Counted from the stretch's first letter, positions 11,606 through 22,781 are shown. The stretch: DNA of 64,000 bases from Crossaster papposus (GCA_037893245.1 JBAIAA010000437.1:310001-374000), one strand, 5' to 3'. The notes: generated by a model from the letters alone, not told the origin. Translations and numbers: made by a program.

Positions 11606-12071
11606 GTAATTGCCTGAGTTATACAACTATTCATTTTATAACGATTAACGAGCTCTTATAAATACTGTTTCTAATTTTGTCGGAGGAATTGTCGATTTTT
11701 AGATTTTTATTGCCTCGTTGGTCGTCGCGGCGTGGTCGGAATTTAATCGCCATTTTGTTTTAATTTTTTTCTACATTTTTTCCTTTGTCGGTAAAACTGT
11801 TTGGTATAGGCCTAGTCCCAGTAACTATAGGACGTTGTTATAGCTTTGTTAGCATTATTACATGATCTAGCGATCTCCCGAGTTCTTTTTCTCTAATGAG
11901 TTCGATCGCCGTGCCATGTGCAGCATTAAATCAAAATGCCACTTTGCCAAAATGTTTGCACAAAAAAAACATTCTTTCACCCTAAAAACGGCCACAAAAT
12001 TACTCGATAAGCCATTTGAGATACAAGTACATATCGAAGATTAAGATTGAGGTACTTAAGCTTTATCTAAG

Positions 12072-12867
12072 ATTCGGATGACAAGTGAAATTTCAAGTTC
12101 AATTCCGAAACGTCGCCGAGACGTTCATGAAAATAGTTTTTGCCGCGTGCGTGGTGAACAGGTCAACTCGTACGCGAACCAACTCGTACGCGAACCAACT
12201 CGTACGCGAACCAACTCGTACGCGGAACAACTCGTACGCAGATTGGTCAACTCGTACGCGGTACAACTCGTATGTCAACCAACTCGTATGCGGTATACAA
12301 TTGTGGTTTATGGGTGCGGGTACGGGTGGGCATTGATTAATTAAAAAGGCAGATACTCTGGAGCATCCAAGGCGAATCCAATCTGTACAATTTTTGGCAT
12401 TATAATTATTAACCTTCTTGGCATTATTAACCTTAGCCTTGTAATTTGTATACATTTTCGTAATGATGTACAAGTTGCATGATATTCATTCTGTTATTAA
12501 AGTCTTATCTTTTTTTTTATTTTTAAGAAAAGACTTCTTTTTGCAAAGGCATTCGTGTAAGATTTTACTACTGTTTATTTTACATCTTAGCTTTAATTTT
12601 GTAATCGTTTGACATAATTTTTAATAATATATATTTGTAGACTGTGTTTTCATTTGATTTTAAGAAAAAATATATACAAATTTGAATACGAGTTGACTTG
12701 GCATAATATTTGGCATATCGTTTAACTTTGCGTCAATGGCTTATTGTTTTGCCAGATCAACTTGGGTCACCGCGCGCCATTTTAACAATATTTAAATGAA
12801 CGTCTCGTCGCGTCAATTGTCAGGAAAGTTTCGGAATGGAACTGGAAATTTCACTTGTCATCCGAAT
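12072..12867. repeat. TIR element nested in the CACTA-like element's first intron
   Basis: Inverted ends of roughly 65-70 bases. The left end starts ATTCGGATGACAAGTGAAAT and runs to GAGACGTTCATGAAA. The right end is its inverse, from AATGAACGTCTCG to ATTTCACTTGTCATCCGAAT. It has no coding capacity and contains the 16-bp minisatellite at 12164-12296. A non-autonomous DNA element is the likely identity. Confidence 0.65.
12164..12296 (+). repeat. 16-bp minisatellite (about 8 units)
   Basis: The unit is CAACTCGTACGCGAAC. The first three units are identical and later ones vary (one carries a 4-base insertion, two have TATG for TACG). The open frames across it are repeat translations, not genes. 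Confidence 0.85.
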
Positions 12868-13659
12868 TGACGTAAACTAGTACATATTAATCTACAATAT
12901 ATGTATTTGGGCAAACATTTTTGGCAATCATTTTGATTTAATTTTAATGCTGCACACGACACGGCGAACTACCTGCGACGTTACTATCGTCAGACCATCA
13001 TGTCTAGATGTTAAAAAAAAGCAATAAAAATGTCCTACATGTATATAGTTACTCTGACTAGGTACTATAAAGGCCCAAGTTGGGTAAAATAAAATAACTG
13101 TTATTTAGATATCTTATGTTTATATAAATTGCGCGGCGCCTAGTTTATTCAAATTTTTTCTATAAAGATATTACTCATTTAGTCATTAGATCTAGCGTTT
13201 GTTTGGTCATGGTCAGAAAAAAAAATTCGCCATTTTGAATTGTTTTACTTATACATTTTGCTTAAGTTCCTCACTTAGACAAGTCCAATCGAAATGTGTC
13301 GCTTAAAGGCGACCTCGGGTCGACCTTGCGACGTCACAGAACAGTCGGCGACTGGCTTTTCAGGAATCAGCCTTAGCCACAAATACCGTCCAGAACGGGT
13401 CAGTTGCCAACTCGGTTCAACACCAGTGTATAGTTGCAATCGTGTTGCGACCACCGGCATCAGTCGGCACTAAAAAAACAGCGGTTGATCAACTGCTGCT
13501 TTTATTGGTACTCAAACAAAAACATTTTGAAAACAAGTTATGTTGAGCCTAATTGATAGTGTTTAGATGATAGAGATTTATTCACAGAGCAACACATATA
13601 TTTCAATTTCAGTAAAAACTTTTATACTGTCTTTAGGTATTTCACTTCAATGTTCAGTC
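12868..13659. other. non-coding leader/intron upstream of the transposase ORF
   Basis: No coding sequence is recognised. An in-frame extension upstream of the chosen ATG reaches 13567 but adds hydrophobic, non-conserved residues. A plausible acceptor (TTCAATGTTCAG ending at 13657) lies two bases before ATG 13660. Confidence 0.4.
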
Positions 13660-15591
13660 ATGTCGTGGGCACAGTACCAAAAGAGACGAAGACTTGTTCT
13701 GCGGAGTGCTGAAGAAATTGGTGACGAAACCTCTGATTCACTGTCATCTGGCTCTGATCCTGGTGAAATTCCTCAGGATCAGGAAGTTGAACAAACTTTA
13801 CTTCATTCCGATACTAGTCGGCACGATACATCTAGTTCTTCTGATGAAGAACATGATAATGTTGTCCCTGATGACCCTGTAGCAAATGTTGTTGAGGATC
13901 CTGATTTGCCACCACTAACCAGCGATGATGCAGGAAGTAGTGATGATGATGTTGACTTAAACGTTCGACAACGTTTGGCAGGTTGGGCAACTAAAACTAA
14001 TCAAACACGGGAGGATATGCATGAATTATTAGGACTACTGCGTGACTATGGTCTTGAATTGCCTAAAGATGTGCGAACATTGGTAGGAACACCTTGCACC
14101 TTGAGTGCCGAAGAGAAATGTGGCGGCTCATATATTTACATTGGTCTAAAGGAAGTATTAATCAAAGATATCGAATATGCAATTGATGACAGTTTTACTG
14201 TTGATATCAACATTGATGGCTTGCCTCTTTCTAGGAGCTCTTCAAAACAGTTCTGGCCTATACTGGCACAGGTGAAATGCAATGCAGATGTATTCCCCCA
14301 ACCTGTAGCTCTCTTCTACGGTAATACAAAACCCAACCCAGTGAATGAATTTTTGGAAGATTTTGTGACAGAGGCTGGTCATTTACTAAGAGAAGGATTT
14401 AATCATCTTGGTGTAAATTACCAGGTTAGAATCCGTGCAATCATAAATGATGCGCCAGCTCGTGCTTTTGTGAAGTGTGTGTTGGGGCACACTGCATATT
14501 ATGGATGCGAGAGGTGTGATGTGAGAGGAGTATGGGAAGGACGCGTAGTTTTCCCAGAAGAGGGAAATCCCAGGACTGATGGTGGATTCATTAACAATGA
14601 ATACAACATTCATCAAGTTGGTGTTTCGCCACTACAAGAGTTGCCAGGCATTGGTATGGTTACTTCATTTGTTTTGGACTACATGCACTTGGTTTGTCTA
14701 GGCACTGTCAGGAGATTACTACGATTTCTAACATCCGGTGATCGTGACGTACGTATTGGCGCCTTCCAAGTCATGCAGGTATCTGAGAAACTGATCTCAT
14801 TCAGTGGATATATACCGTCAGAGTTTGCTCGGAGACCACGTCCTTTGTCTGTTCTCCATCACTGGAAGGCCACGGAGTGTCGGCAGTTTCTACTGTACAC
14901 TGGCATTGTAGCGTTCAAAGGTGTACTAAGTCGGTGTTATTATGACCACTTTGTAACACTAAGTGTAGCTATAACCCTGCTATGTAGAAACGATTCTGCT
15001 GCTCTAGTCAGATACGCAAAAGAGCTGCTTAGACTGTTTGTTTCCACATCAAGGGAGTTGTACAAAGACAAGTTTGTGAGCTACAACATCCACAACTTAC
15101 TGCATCTTGCTGATGACGTCGAACATTTTAATTGTTCGCTGGATGATATGAGTGCATTTCCGTTTGAAAATCAGCTTGGAATTATTAAAAGACTAGTAAA
15201 GAATCATCGTAATCCCGTCTTGTCTGTTGCACGAAGACTTAAGGAAAAGCAAAGCAACATGACCAGCATAAAAAAGAAGGAACGAACCATAATTGTTAAA
15301 GCAAGTGTGCGAGATCGTGTTGTCTACACAAAAACTGGACATTTTGGACTTGTTCGTGAAGTAAATGAAGACAAAACCTATGAGTGCGATTTGATCAGTC
15401 AACGGTATATGATCGACTATTTTACAAGACCATGTCCATCATCAAAGTTGTCAATATTTCTGTGCCGTAATCTTACAAATGTGCGATTTGAGCGTGTTCG
15501 ACTTACCAAAGATGATATCAAGTTCAAAGGTATCTGCCTACCCTCCACTGCTGATAACTGGATCTTCATGCCCTTGAGCCACAGAGAATAG
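13660..15591 (+). CDS. Tnp2-like CACTA/EnSpm transposase
   Basis: A 643-residue intact ORF. I chose ATG 13660 (MSWAQYQKRRR) over an in-frame ATG at 13567 because the acidic N-terminus typical of this protein class starts there. Order of parts: acidic, Ser-rich residues about 18-100; a helical LAGWATKTN segment leading to LPKDVRTLVGTP; a catalytic-type block NIDGLPLSRSSSKQFWP near residue 185; a Cys/His cluster with GCERC near 282; DYMHLVCLGTVRRLL near 340; WKATECRQFLLYTG; and a DUF4218-like stretch with NIHNLLHLADDVEHF near 480 and FPFENQLGIIKRL near 500. These resemble plant Tnp2 proteins and their animal relatives that catalyse cut-and-paste transposition in the nucleus. No stops or frameshifts, so it may be recently active. 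Family assignment is from motif memory; the exact catalytic triad was not mapped. Confidence 0.82.
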   Translation: MSWAQYQKRRRLVLRSAEEIGDETSDSLSSGSDPGEIPQDQEVEQTLLHSDTSRHDTSSSSDEEHDNVVPDDPVANVVEDPDLPPLTSDDAGSSDDDVDLNVRQRLAGWATKTNQTREDMHELLGLLRDYGLELPKDVRTLVGTPCTLSAEEKCGGSYIYIGLKEVLIKDIEYAIDDSFTVDINIDGLPLSRSSSKQFWPILAQVKCNADVFPQPVALFYGNTKPNPVNEFLEDFVTEAGHLLREGFNHLGVNYQVRIRAIINDAPARAFVKCVLGHTAYYGCERCDVRGVWEGRVVFPEEGNPRTDGGFINNEYNIHQVGVSPLQELPGIGMVTSFVLDYMHLVCLGTVRRLLRFLTSGDRDVRIGAFQVMQVSEKLISFSGYIPSEFARRPRPLSVLHHWKATECRQFLLYTGIVAFKGVLSRCYYDHFVTLSVAITLLCRNDSAALVRYAKELLRLFVSTSRELYKDKFVSYNIHNLLHLADDVEHFNCSLDDMSAFPFENQLGIIKRLVKNHRNPVLSVARRLKEKQSNMTSIKKKERTIIVKASVRDRVVYTKTGHFGLVREVNEDKTYECDLISQRYMIDYFTRPCPSSKLSIFLCRNLTNVRFERVRLTKDDIKFKGICLPSTADNWIFMPLSHRE

Positions 15592-15773
15592 AACTAAGAG
15601 CGCATCTTATGGTAGGTGTGCATCATGAGAATTGTATTACTTTGGGATTTGTCTGTCATCCACCTGTGGACATTTGGTGGGACACCTGCGATGGCAGTTA
15701 ATTGAGTAAATCCAACTTGTTTTTTATGACACAAGGCATAATTGTTTATAATGTTAATTGTTTGTTTTTGTAG

Positions 15774-18700
15774 ATGTCATCTATCCAAGAAGAAACATCG
15801 TACGTCTGTGCTGTATGGACTGAATTGGACAAATTTGGAAAGCCGTTTGAATGCAGCGGAGCTGTACCCTATAATTGGGTTAAGAATAACAAAGTGTTCT
15901 GGCCACAAACGAACCAGAAGAAAAACTACAGAGATAAAAAGGAACCAGAAGACAGCTGGTTGTCATATGATCTTATTAAAATAAAAGGTCACTTCGGTGA
16001 GTATATTTATCTGTTAATTTAATAGCTAATAGACAGATATTGACTGAATATTTGTAAAATGCATATTTGATGTGTTCGTTTTAGTTTTGTTTTTTAAATG
16101 AACAAATAATTCATAGCAATTAATTAACTGTAAAAGTTAATTTTATTGTTATGTCTTTAGCTACAGCAAAAGATGCTGAAGCATTGGAAGACTCAACACT
16201 TGATGAAGATTCCGATACTTCTGATGAAGGCAGAAGAAGCCGGCACAGTAGGAAGAGACACACCGACTCAGAATTTGAGTATTATGGCAAGTATCTCTAT
16301 GTATTTATTTTTCTCGACCATGGCATCTAATGGAGGGGTAATAGTAAAAAAAACTTATATAGTGGATGTTAATGTGTTTCCTTCATGCCAACTCATCATT
16401 TATTAACGCTGATCAGCAGTCTATTTAATCACTAATTATTATGGTTGTCTTTGAATAGCCAATATTTGCAGTTGTAATGATTATAGTGAATATAACCAAG
16501 CAGCAATCCACAACATATAATATTTGTGGTTATTTTATTGTCACAATTCTTGTTGCAGACAGTGAATTGGGACAAAAGGAAAAGCGAAGACGAGATACAA
16601 AGCAGCGCCAAACATCCGAGGTACTTGGACCTGTGGAATACCCAGTATTTCCAAAGTCAGGTAAGGTAGAATCATAGTAAATATCTGGTTGCACAAAGGG
16701 CTGTTAACCAATAATGTTTTGGATCAATAACCCGACTTTCAACCATTTTGAGGGTGTATTGACCACTCTTGGATCTGTAAATGTAACTCTGTTAACAATG
16801 TATATGTACAGGCTGTCGTGTTAAACTGTGTTTTTCATACATGCATCTCAAATTGAATGTTCTTCAGATGCAAGATCTCCAACCCGTATACCGTGGTCCC
16901 CTACAGCTCAGCGTTTGTCTCCTGTGGCAAGTTATTCGAAAGGTACTCATGATCCAAAGTGCATAAACAAAACTTATATAGCGTATTGTTTGGGATTAGT
17001 TTATAGCTCGTATCGCCTGTGAAGAAAGAGGAGTCCGTTATAAGCGAGGCAATTTTAATGGAAAAGCATTAGACAGGCCCAGAGCTTTTGGTCAATATAT
17101 GCGAATGTCCGTTAATGTATAAAGGCCGTTTTATATGTTAAATTGTACATGTATTGGAAATATTGCTAAAGAAGACTGGGAAATTTGAGTATCAGTACGG
17201 TATAAGCAAGTGTCCGGCTTAAGCAAGGCCCGTATAATTATGCGAGGTGTACTGTGGTAACGTTGTTTTCCAAAAATACTAGAGTTCCTTAAAATTCCAC
17301 TTTGCAGAATCCAGTGGGTGTACACCAGGTCCATCTAAGGAAGGGCAGACACCAAGACATAACAGCACACACAGGAGACCCCGGGATAACCCCTTCGATA
17401 CAGGTAGTAAGTATGCAGATATTGTTCTTGTTGTTTTAAATTATATGTATATTGTGTAGTTGACAATATCTCTGTGGATTGCTACTACTGATATAACTTA
17501 ATCTCCTATTCTCCTTCAGATAATAGAACTGTACGCTCATGTTAAACTGTGTTTCTCATACATGCATCTCAAATTGGATTTTCTTCTTCAGATGCAAGAT
17601 CTACTGTTAAGCGTTTGTCTCCTGTGGCAGACAATAGACATGTACACTTACACTGTGTACCTGCAACCCGTGTGTCGTCGTCTCCTGTGATTCGACATTT
17701 ATCTCCTGTTACAAAAGGTATTTAAAGGGTTATAAAGTCCAACAAAATGAAAGGGTATTATATTTCCAAAATATAAAAAAGAGCAATGAAATGTACAGCA
17801 GAGGCCCAAGTGTTTATGTGGTCATTTGGTGCAAATGATGTGACATTAAAAGGTGGCCTTGATCTACATCAGTTTCCATTATTATTATTTGGGTTCATAT
17901 AAAGAGTAGCAAACTTTCATAGGTATTTGTGAATGGTATGATTTTAAATTGCTCAACAAGTGCATCAAAAAAACTTATGGAATCTTGTTGAGGGGGTAAA
18001 AGATAGTAAAGCTTTGTTCCAATTTACAGACTCCAGCAGGTCTTCACCAGAGCAAGAACGACGTCAACCAACTCGGAACAAAGGAGGAAGACCTCAAAAC
18101 CCAGAGAACTTGGAGTATCCGTTAAACGCTGGAAGTAAGTACACATGTGTTTTTCAATGTTGAAGTCTTGTGTGCAAGTTCATCTGGGAACATACCAGTC
18201 TTGAGCATAATGCTCTGGAAATGCATTATTTTGTATGAACATTTAGAACCCCTATGAACGTTTGATCTTGAGCAAAATGACCGATTTCAACTAAAGCTAG
18301 CTTGGTGGTTTGATACACTGTACATGCAGGTTAAAATGTTGTTGTTACATTAAGGGTTAGATTGTAATTGATTTACAATCTAAATCTGTAAAAGTTGAAT
18401 CTCTAAATAGTTGATTGATAATGTTATTTAAACATTTCACTGGAAGGGTTTTCTTCCAGACGTGAGCAGGATTTGTGGAGGTGTCCTGCACTAAGCTGAA
18501 CAGGCTTTTCACCAATTAGGTGGTTTTTGTTGTTGCCCTGAACATGTATTGTTTTTGTTTGTTATGTAAGCTTTCCAAAAGATTGTTCTGCGGCAATTGG
18601 CTACTATTTCGGAAAGGCTAACGAAGATCGAGCGTAGAATCAATGTCGGTGACACATCAGAAGACAACAACTTCACAACGGCAACTAGCGTTGAGGAATT

Positions 18701-20307
18701 GAAGGCTATAGAGCAGGACCTGAGCAATGTGGAGACACATAAGCAGTTTGTAAGTACCTGTGCTAATTTACATGCAATCATTGTTTACAAGCAATTAAAC
18801 CTGCCAGAAGTGATGTGTAAATGCTTGCTTTTAGTCGTGCGACAACGGAGAAACTTGTTCCGATCGGTCATACGTGCCATGTATTCCTATATTCAACACG
18901 CGTTTTATTCACACTTCTGAGTATACCTGCCATGTACAGGCAGGGATATGGGTTGAGAGTACAAGTAAATTTTTTCCTTCTCTTCTAGGTGCGACATCTC
19001 ACCCAATTCGGTAAAGACGCAGCGACAGCCAGGGCCATCGTTAGAGCTATGATTCAGGATATCATGGAGCCTGTTGTGCAGGTGAAGGTTAACCTGATGT
19101 ACGGCAACCGGGTCCCTGGTCAAGAGTATACCGATAGACTCTCCCTGATGCACGACTTGCCGAATCTCCACAGAGTGATAATAAGTACGTAAACATTTAA
19201 GTTGGAAAAAACACCAGTTTTAACTAGTTTGTGCCGGAGAACATTTTTCCAAAATTTAAAATGCAGGACTGATAAACCTCCACAGCAACTCAAAACGAGG
19301 CCATAAAAATCTGTTATCAAACGGCTCGCAGCTAGCATCGCGTGGGCGTTTGATAAAAAAAAAAACCCAGCGCGAACTGGTTATTGCATTCCACTCTCAT
19401 TAAAACAGTGTTTGTTAACCGGTTTGCGCCTTAATTAGTTTAACATTTACTGAGCCGAGACGCGTGATTATTTTCACGGAACTCGATCCGAAGTGGGTTC
19501 AGCACCCCCATGCAATATATTTAGCCTTGCTCGTGACGTGTTTATGCGTCATCTGTTTTGAACCCCGGAAAAACTTTGCGTGTATATACGTCATCAGGTG
19601 CCAACTGCTTAATACAAATTCTGGTTGTAACTGTTATAACTGTTTTCTGTATTAAGGGGTAGTATATATCTTTTGTAGCTATCCAAAAAGTGACTAACCA
19701 AAAAAATATTAATGATTCTAAACTCCCTGAAGAAAAATAACAAAATAATTTTTGTCCAAAATTAGTGCATCTCGGAGATGCACTTTTTAAAAATGTTCAC
19801 CAATGACGTATATAAACGCAAAATTTTCCCAAAATTCAAAACGGATGACGCATAAACACGCCAAGTTCAAGTTCGGAAATGTCTGTCAGCAGCGAGCAAG
19901 GCCGGAAATGCGTGGGTGTGCTTCCCGGCACTATCAGCCTGAACCCGCTTCGGATCGAGTTGTGTTAAAAATAATCCCGCCCGTGGGCTCGGCGATGTTA
20001 AAATAATCCCGGCGCGAACTGGTTAAAAAATAAAAACGCACAACTGACAAATATTCCACCCTTTAACGAGAGTCGTATTTCAGGTTAGCCTGTTCATAGT
20101 CAATTCTAATACCAGATGAAAAGTATTGTTGCTGGTATAGCGTTTTCATCACAGGCTTTTCTGGATGGGCTACAATTTTTTTTTTGTCTTATCTTTATTT
20201 CAGAAGCCATGAAGAAAGCGTCTCCTGGCTGTACGGAGAAACAAATAAATCACAACATTTCGGATTATTTGCGCTCGGCCCAAAAGCGTGTGATGAAGGA
20301 CAACTGA
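15774..20307 (+). CDS. ten-exon DUF4806-like protein, second gene of the CACTA-like element
   Basis: Coding exons read directly with consistent phase: 15774-15996, 16161-16286, 16559-16660, 16868-16942, 17308-17403, 17592-17717, 18030-18134, 18571-18749, 18989-19184 and 20204-20307 (TGA), giving 443 codons. The N-terminus (residues about 8-70) is a small domain with VPYNWVKNNKVFWP, like the head of DUF4806-type animal proteins. A long basic, Ser/Pro-rich, disordered middle follows (exons 2-7). The C-terminus (TFQKIVLRQLATISERL, then SVEELKAIEQDLSN, then RHLTQFGKDAATARAIVRAM) resembles DUF4806. Exons 4 and 6 are duplicates. The donor after exon 2 is non-canonical (GC). It might bind the subterminal repeats as plant TnpA does; that role is inference. 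Exon joins are predicted, not observed. Confidence 0.7.
19416..20026. repeat. TTAA-flanked TIR element in intron 9
   Basis: Left end TTAACCGGTTTGCGCC and right end GGCGCGAACTGGTTAA are inverted, with further inverted matches inside (ACTCGATCCGAAGTGGGTTC against GAACCCGCTTCGGATCGAGT). A detached copy of the end, GCGCGAACTGGTTA, lies at about 19370. It has no coding capacity. TTAA borders suggest a piggyBac- or Kolobok-type MITE. Confidence 0.55.
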
Positions 20308-20404
20308 GTGTTTACAGTTTAAGTACATGTAGTTCTTCTTCAGTTATTTTATTTCTTTTCGTGATTGCTGCACACATTTTTAAAAATACATTTCAAGTTT
20401 TCTG

Positions 20405-20545
20405 AATATTTACAGAATATCTAGCGCAATCATTTTGTTGGATGCCTAGAATCATTATTTACTTTTAAATAAGTAAGATATTTTCTAATACATTTGTAGT
20501 AAAATTGTTTGATATGGATGGTGTATCATACATGTACCTTTAAGA
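20405..20545 (+). repeat. MITE family A, right-half fragment
   Basis: Contains ATCTAGCGCAATCATTTTG, then TAAGTAAGATATTTTC, and ends GGTGTATCATACATGTACC followed by TTTAA. The left half is absent. Confidence 0.7.
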
Positions 20546-20864
20546 TAAGGTGTGGTAATTCTCTTTAGCGAGTTCTATAGTTGTGAAAAGAAAGAGATGC
20601 TATGGTCGTCAGGAGGCAGAGCATACTGTGTAAAACGAGTTCTCTCAACCACACAACTCCTGATAATTATCACATGGTACTACCACAAACAACTATCTTA
20701 TTGCCTTTTCACCGTGCAAACCTCGAATCTCATCAATCCAATTGTATTCACCGGAAATGTCAAAAAAAATCTCTATTACATGATAAATTGGCAAGGTGCC
20801 GACAAAAAAAACCTTGCAAGCTTGGTATTTAAGTCTTTGAATAGTGAAATGAAATTGCTCATAT

Positions 20865-20941
20865 TATTAAAATATTTCTTAATAATTTGGTAGTACATGT
20901 AAATATTTTCTTTATTTGCAAATGGTGTAGCTTGCCTTTAA
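20865..20941 (+). repeat. MITE family A, right-end fragment
   Basis: ATATTTCTTAATAATTTGG, then GCAAATGGTGTAGC and TTGCCTTTAAA match the last ~75 bases of family A. The sequence between this and the previous fragment (20546-20864) has no recognisable feature. Confidence 0.6.
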
Positions 20942-21012
20942 ATTTCAGCACTACTTTTTATAATGTTCTTTTTGTGCTGTATGCTATAAGGCCTTTATTT
21001 TAGTTGGACTTG

Positions 21013-21394
21013 AAGGTAGTTTACACCATTGGTAATTGATTAAATTATCATGAATGGCTAGATTTGGGGGTTGTATTTCATAGTAAATATCGTTTGACTG
21101 ACTTTTCCAAAGTTTTACAACCATGGATGCCGAGAAAAGCACGAAAAACAGCGTTTGTTTTCAACCGGGGTCGAGCCGTTATTCTTATGTTATCTTTGTT
21201 TTTTCGTGATCGCCGTCCGGCGATCGCGAATTTTTCTTTATAAAATTCAATGTTTTTGGAATAACTACAGGATATCTAGCGCAATCCTTTTGCTGAATGA
21301 CTAGAATCATTTTTTACTTTCAATTGAGTAAGATATTTCTTAATAATTCGGTAGTAAATCTTTTTGATATCTGCAATTGGTGTATCCTACCTTT
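21013..21394 (+). repeat. MITE family A, full-length copy
   Basis: Best complete copy with both ends: left AAGGTAGTTTACACCATTGG, right CCAATTGGTGTATCC then TACCTTTAA. It is about 380 bases, non-coding, with an internal palindrome CCGTCCGGCGATCGCGAA. Most copies in the window border TTAA on at least one side, which suggests TTAA target sites. Confidence 0.8.
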
Positions 21395-21884
21395 AAAGAG
21401 ATATACGTTTAGTAATTACTCCGAAAAATAATAGCAACAAAAACTTACTTGGTAAGAAGTACAGCAGCTTTGGATAGTATACATTTTTAGAAACCTTTCA
21501 CTTTGAAGTACTGCAGTTATACAAGAAATTATACCCAAAAATTTGAATCTGAGAAGCGTTACTGCTGTGACTTCTCAGATTGTGTATTCCAATACGATTA
21601 TTTTTTCTGAGTGGACATAACTGCTTCAGATTTTCGGCAATATCTCAAATCGCTACCATCTTTTGAAATGAAAATGTTACTTTTATGGTATATAGGATTG
21701 AAACAAACAATGGGTTCCAATTACGGCCCCTTTAATGTCGCCTTTATGTTAATTTGTCAGTTATGCTAGAATCACAAGGTTTTTTTAAATAAATATGATT
21801 ACATGTAGAAAAAATCATGTTTGCATTTTATGTTGCGTTATTAAATATACAATAAAACAGCTAGTGGTTTTGTACATCAGTGAC
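21395..21884. other. no gene recognised
   Basis: AT-rich spacer of the CACTA-like element between the nested MITE and the subterminal array. No coding or RNA feature recognised. Confidence 0.5.
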
Positions 21885-22290
21885 GCGTGTCTGTAACCAA
21901 TATACACGCGTGTAATATGCGTGTCTGAAACCAATTATACACACGTGTAATATGCGTGTCTGAAACCAATTATACACGCGTAATATGCGTGTCTAAAACC
22001 AATATACACACGCGTATTATGCGTGTCTGAAACCAATATACACACGCGTAATATGCGTGTCTAAAACCAATATACACACGCGTATTATGCGTGTCTAAAA
22101 CCAATATACACACGCGTGATATGCGTGTCTGAAACCAATATACACACGCGTAATATGCGTGTCTAAAACCAATATACACACGCGTATTATGCGTGTCTAA
22201 AACCAATATACACACGCGTGATATGCGTGTCTGAAACCAATATATACGCGTGTAATATGCGTGTCCAAAACGCGCGTAATACACAGGATG
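21885..22290 (+). repeat. subterminal tandem array of the CACTA-like element
   Basis: About 12 units of 31-32 bases: GCGTGTCTGAAACCAATATA followed by CACACGCGTAATAT. Each unit junction forms a short palindrome (ACACGC-7 bases-GCGTGT). Units alternate in the variable letters (TATT, TAAT, TGAT), and one three-unit block is repeated, a higher-order structure. After the array, to 22375, further AACACGCGTTT words occur in both orientations. Subterminal repeat clusters are known as accessory-protein binding sites in CACTA elements. Confidence 0.88.
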
Positions 22291-22386
22291 AACTAGACAT
22301 TTCAAACGCGTGTTTGGATATTTCATTTAACCTCCCCAAAACACGCGTTTTTTTCTGGTTATCAACGCGTGTTTGAAACCTAATTT

Positions 22387-22397
22387 TGCCGACTGGG
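22387..22397 (-). repeat. right terminal inverted repeat of CACTA-like element
   Basis: TGCCGACTGGG, the inverse of 11064-11074, followed by GT as on the outer left side. Only 11 bases match exactly; the next inward bases differ. Confidence 0.6.
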
Positions 22398-22781
22398 GTA
22401 TTACTACGACATCTTTGTGCCGATTCCGCAGATTTGTTTTTCTAACTAACCTTGTACCCCACCTGTGAATACTGTAAATGCATGTTTCACACAAAGTTCG
22501 TTTACCCTTCAATCTATATAGCATCCAGTATTCGAGCCCTGAGCCGAGCCCCATTCTTTTGTGTAGAAAACCTAATCCCTTTGTGTATAGAAAGCCTGTC
22601 AACAACAGCTGTGGTGTATCAAATGACACTGAGAAACGGTCACATGGTGTAATTTTTAATACGTTGCACATGCTTTATTCTTTTTCACAATACCCAATTA
22701 TTGCTCTTTATGGGATGGCCTTTGGGCCAAGTCGTGATGCAAAAGAAATGCAAATAACATGATTGTTGACACGCTGTATAG
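22398..22781. other. spacer between CACTA-like and DIRS elements
   Basis: No gene is recognised. Open frames of about 94 codons lack motifs. Confidence 0.5.

Larger units (their letters stand above)
11064..22397 (+). mobile_element. CACTA/EnSpm-like DNA transposon carrying two genes (proposed)
   Basis: The proposed boundaries are the inverted 11-mers CCCAGTCGGCA (11064-11074) and TGCCGACTGGG (22387-22397), each bordered by GT, a possible 2-bp target duplication. Both subterminal zones contain AACACGCGT-type words (around 11127 on the left and 22295-22375 on the right), and the right side adds a long array (21885-22290). Inside are an intact Tnp2-like transposase ORF and a spliced second gene, both on the plus strand. 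CACTA elements are known for short TIRs, 2-3-bp TSDs, subterminal repeats and a two-gene plan, so all parts agree. The terminal motif is not literally CACTA, so the superfamily label rests on the transposase. Several MITEs are nested in non-coding parts. Confidence 0.65.

Noticed and set aside
21970..22326. 118-codon minus-strand frame with repeated RVCILVLDTH-like peptides
   Set aside because: Translation of the 31-32-bp subterminal array, whose unit length keeps the frame open by chance.
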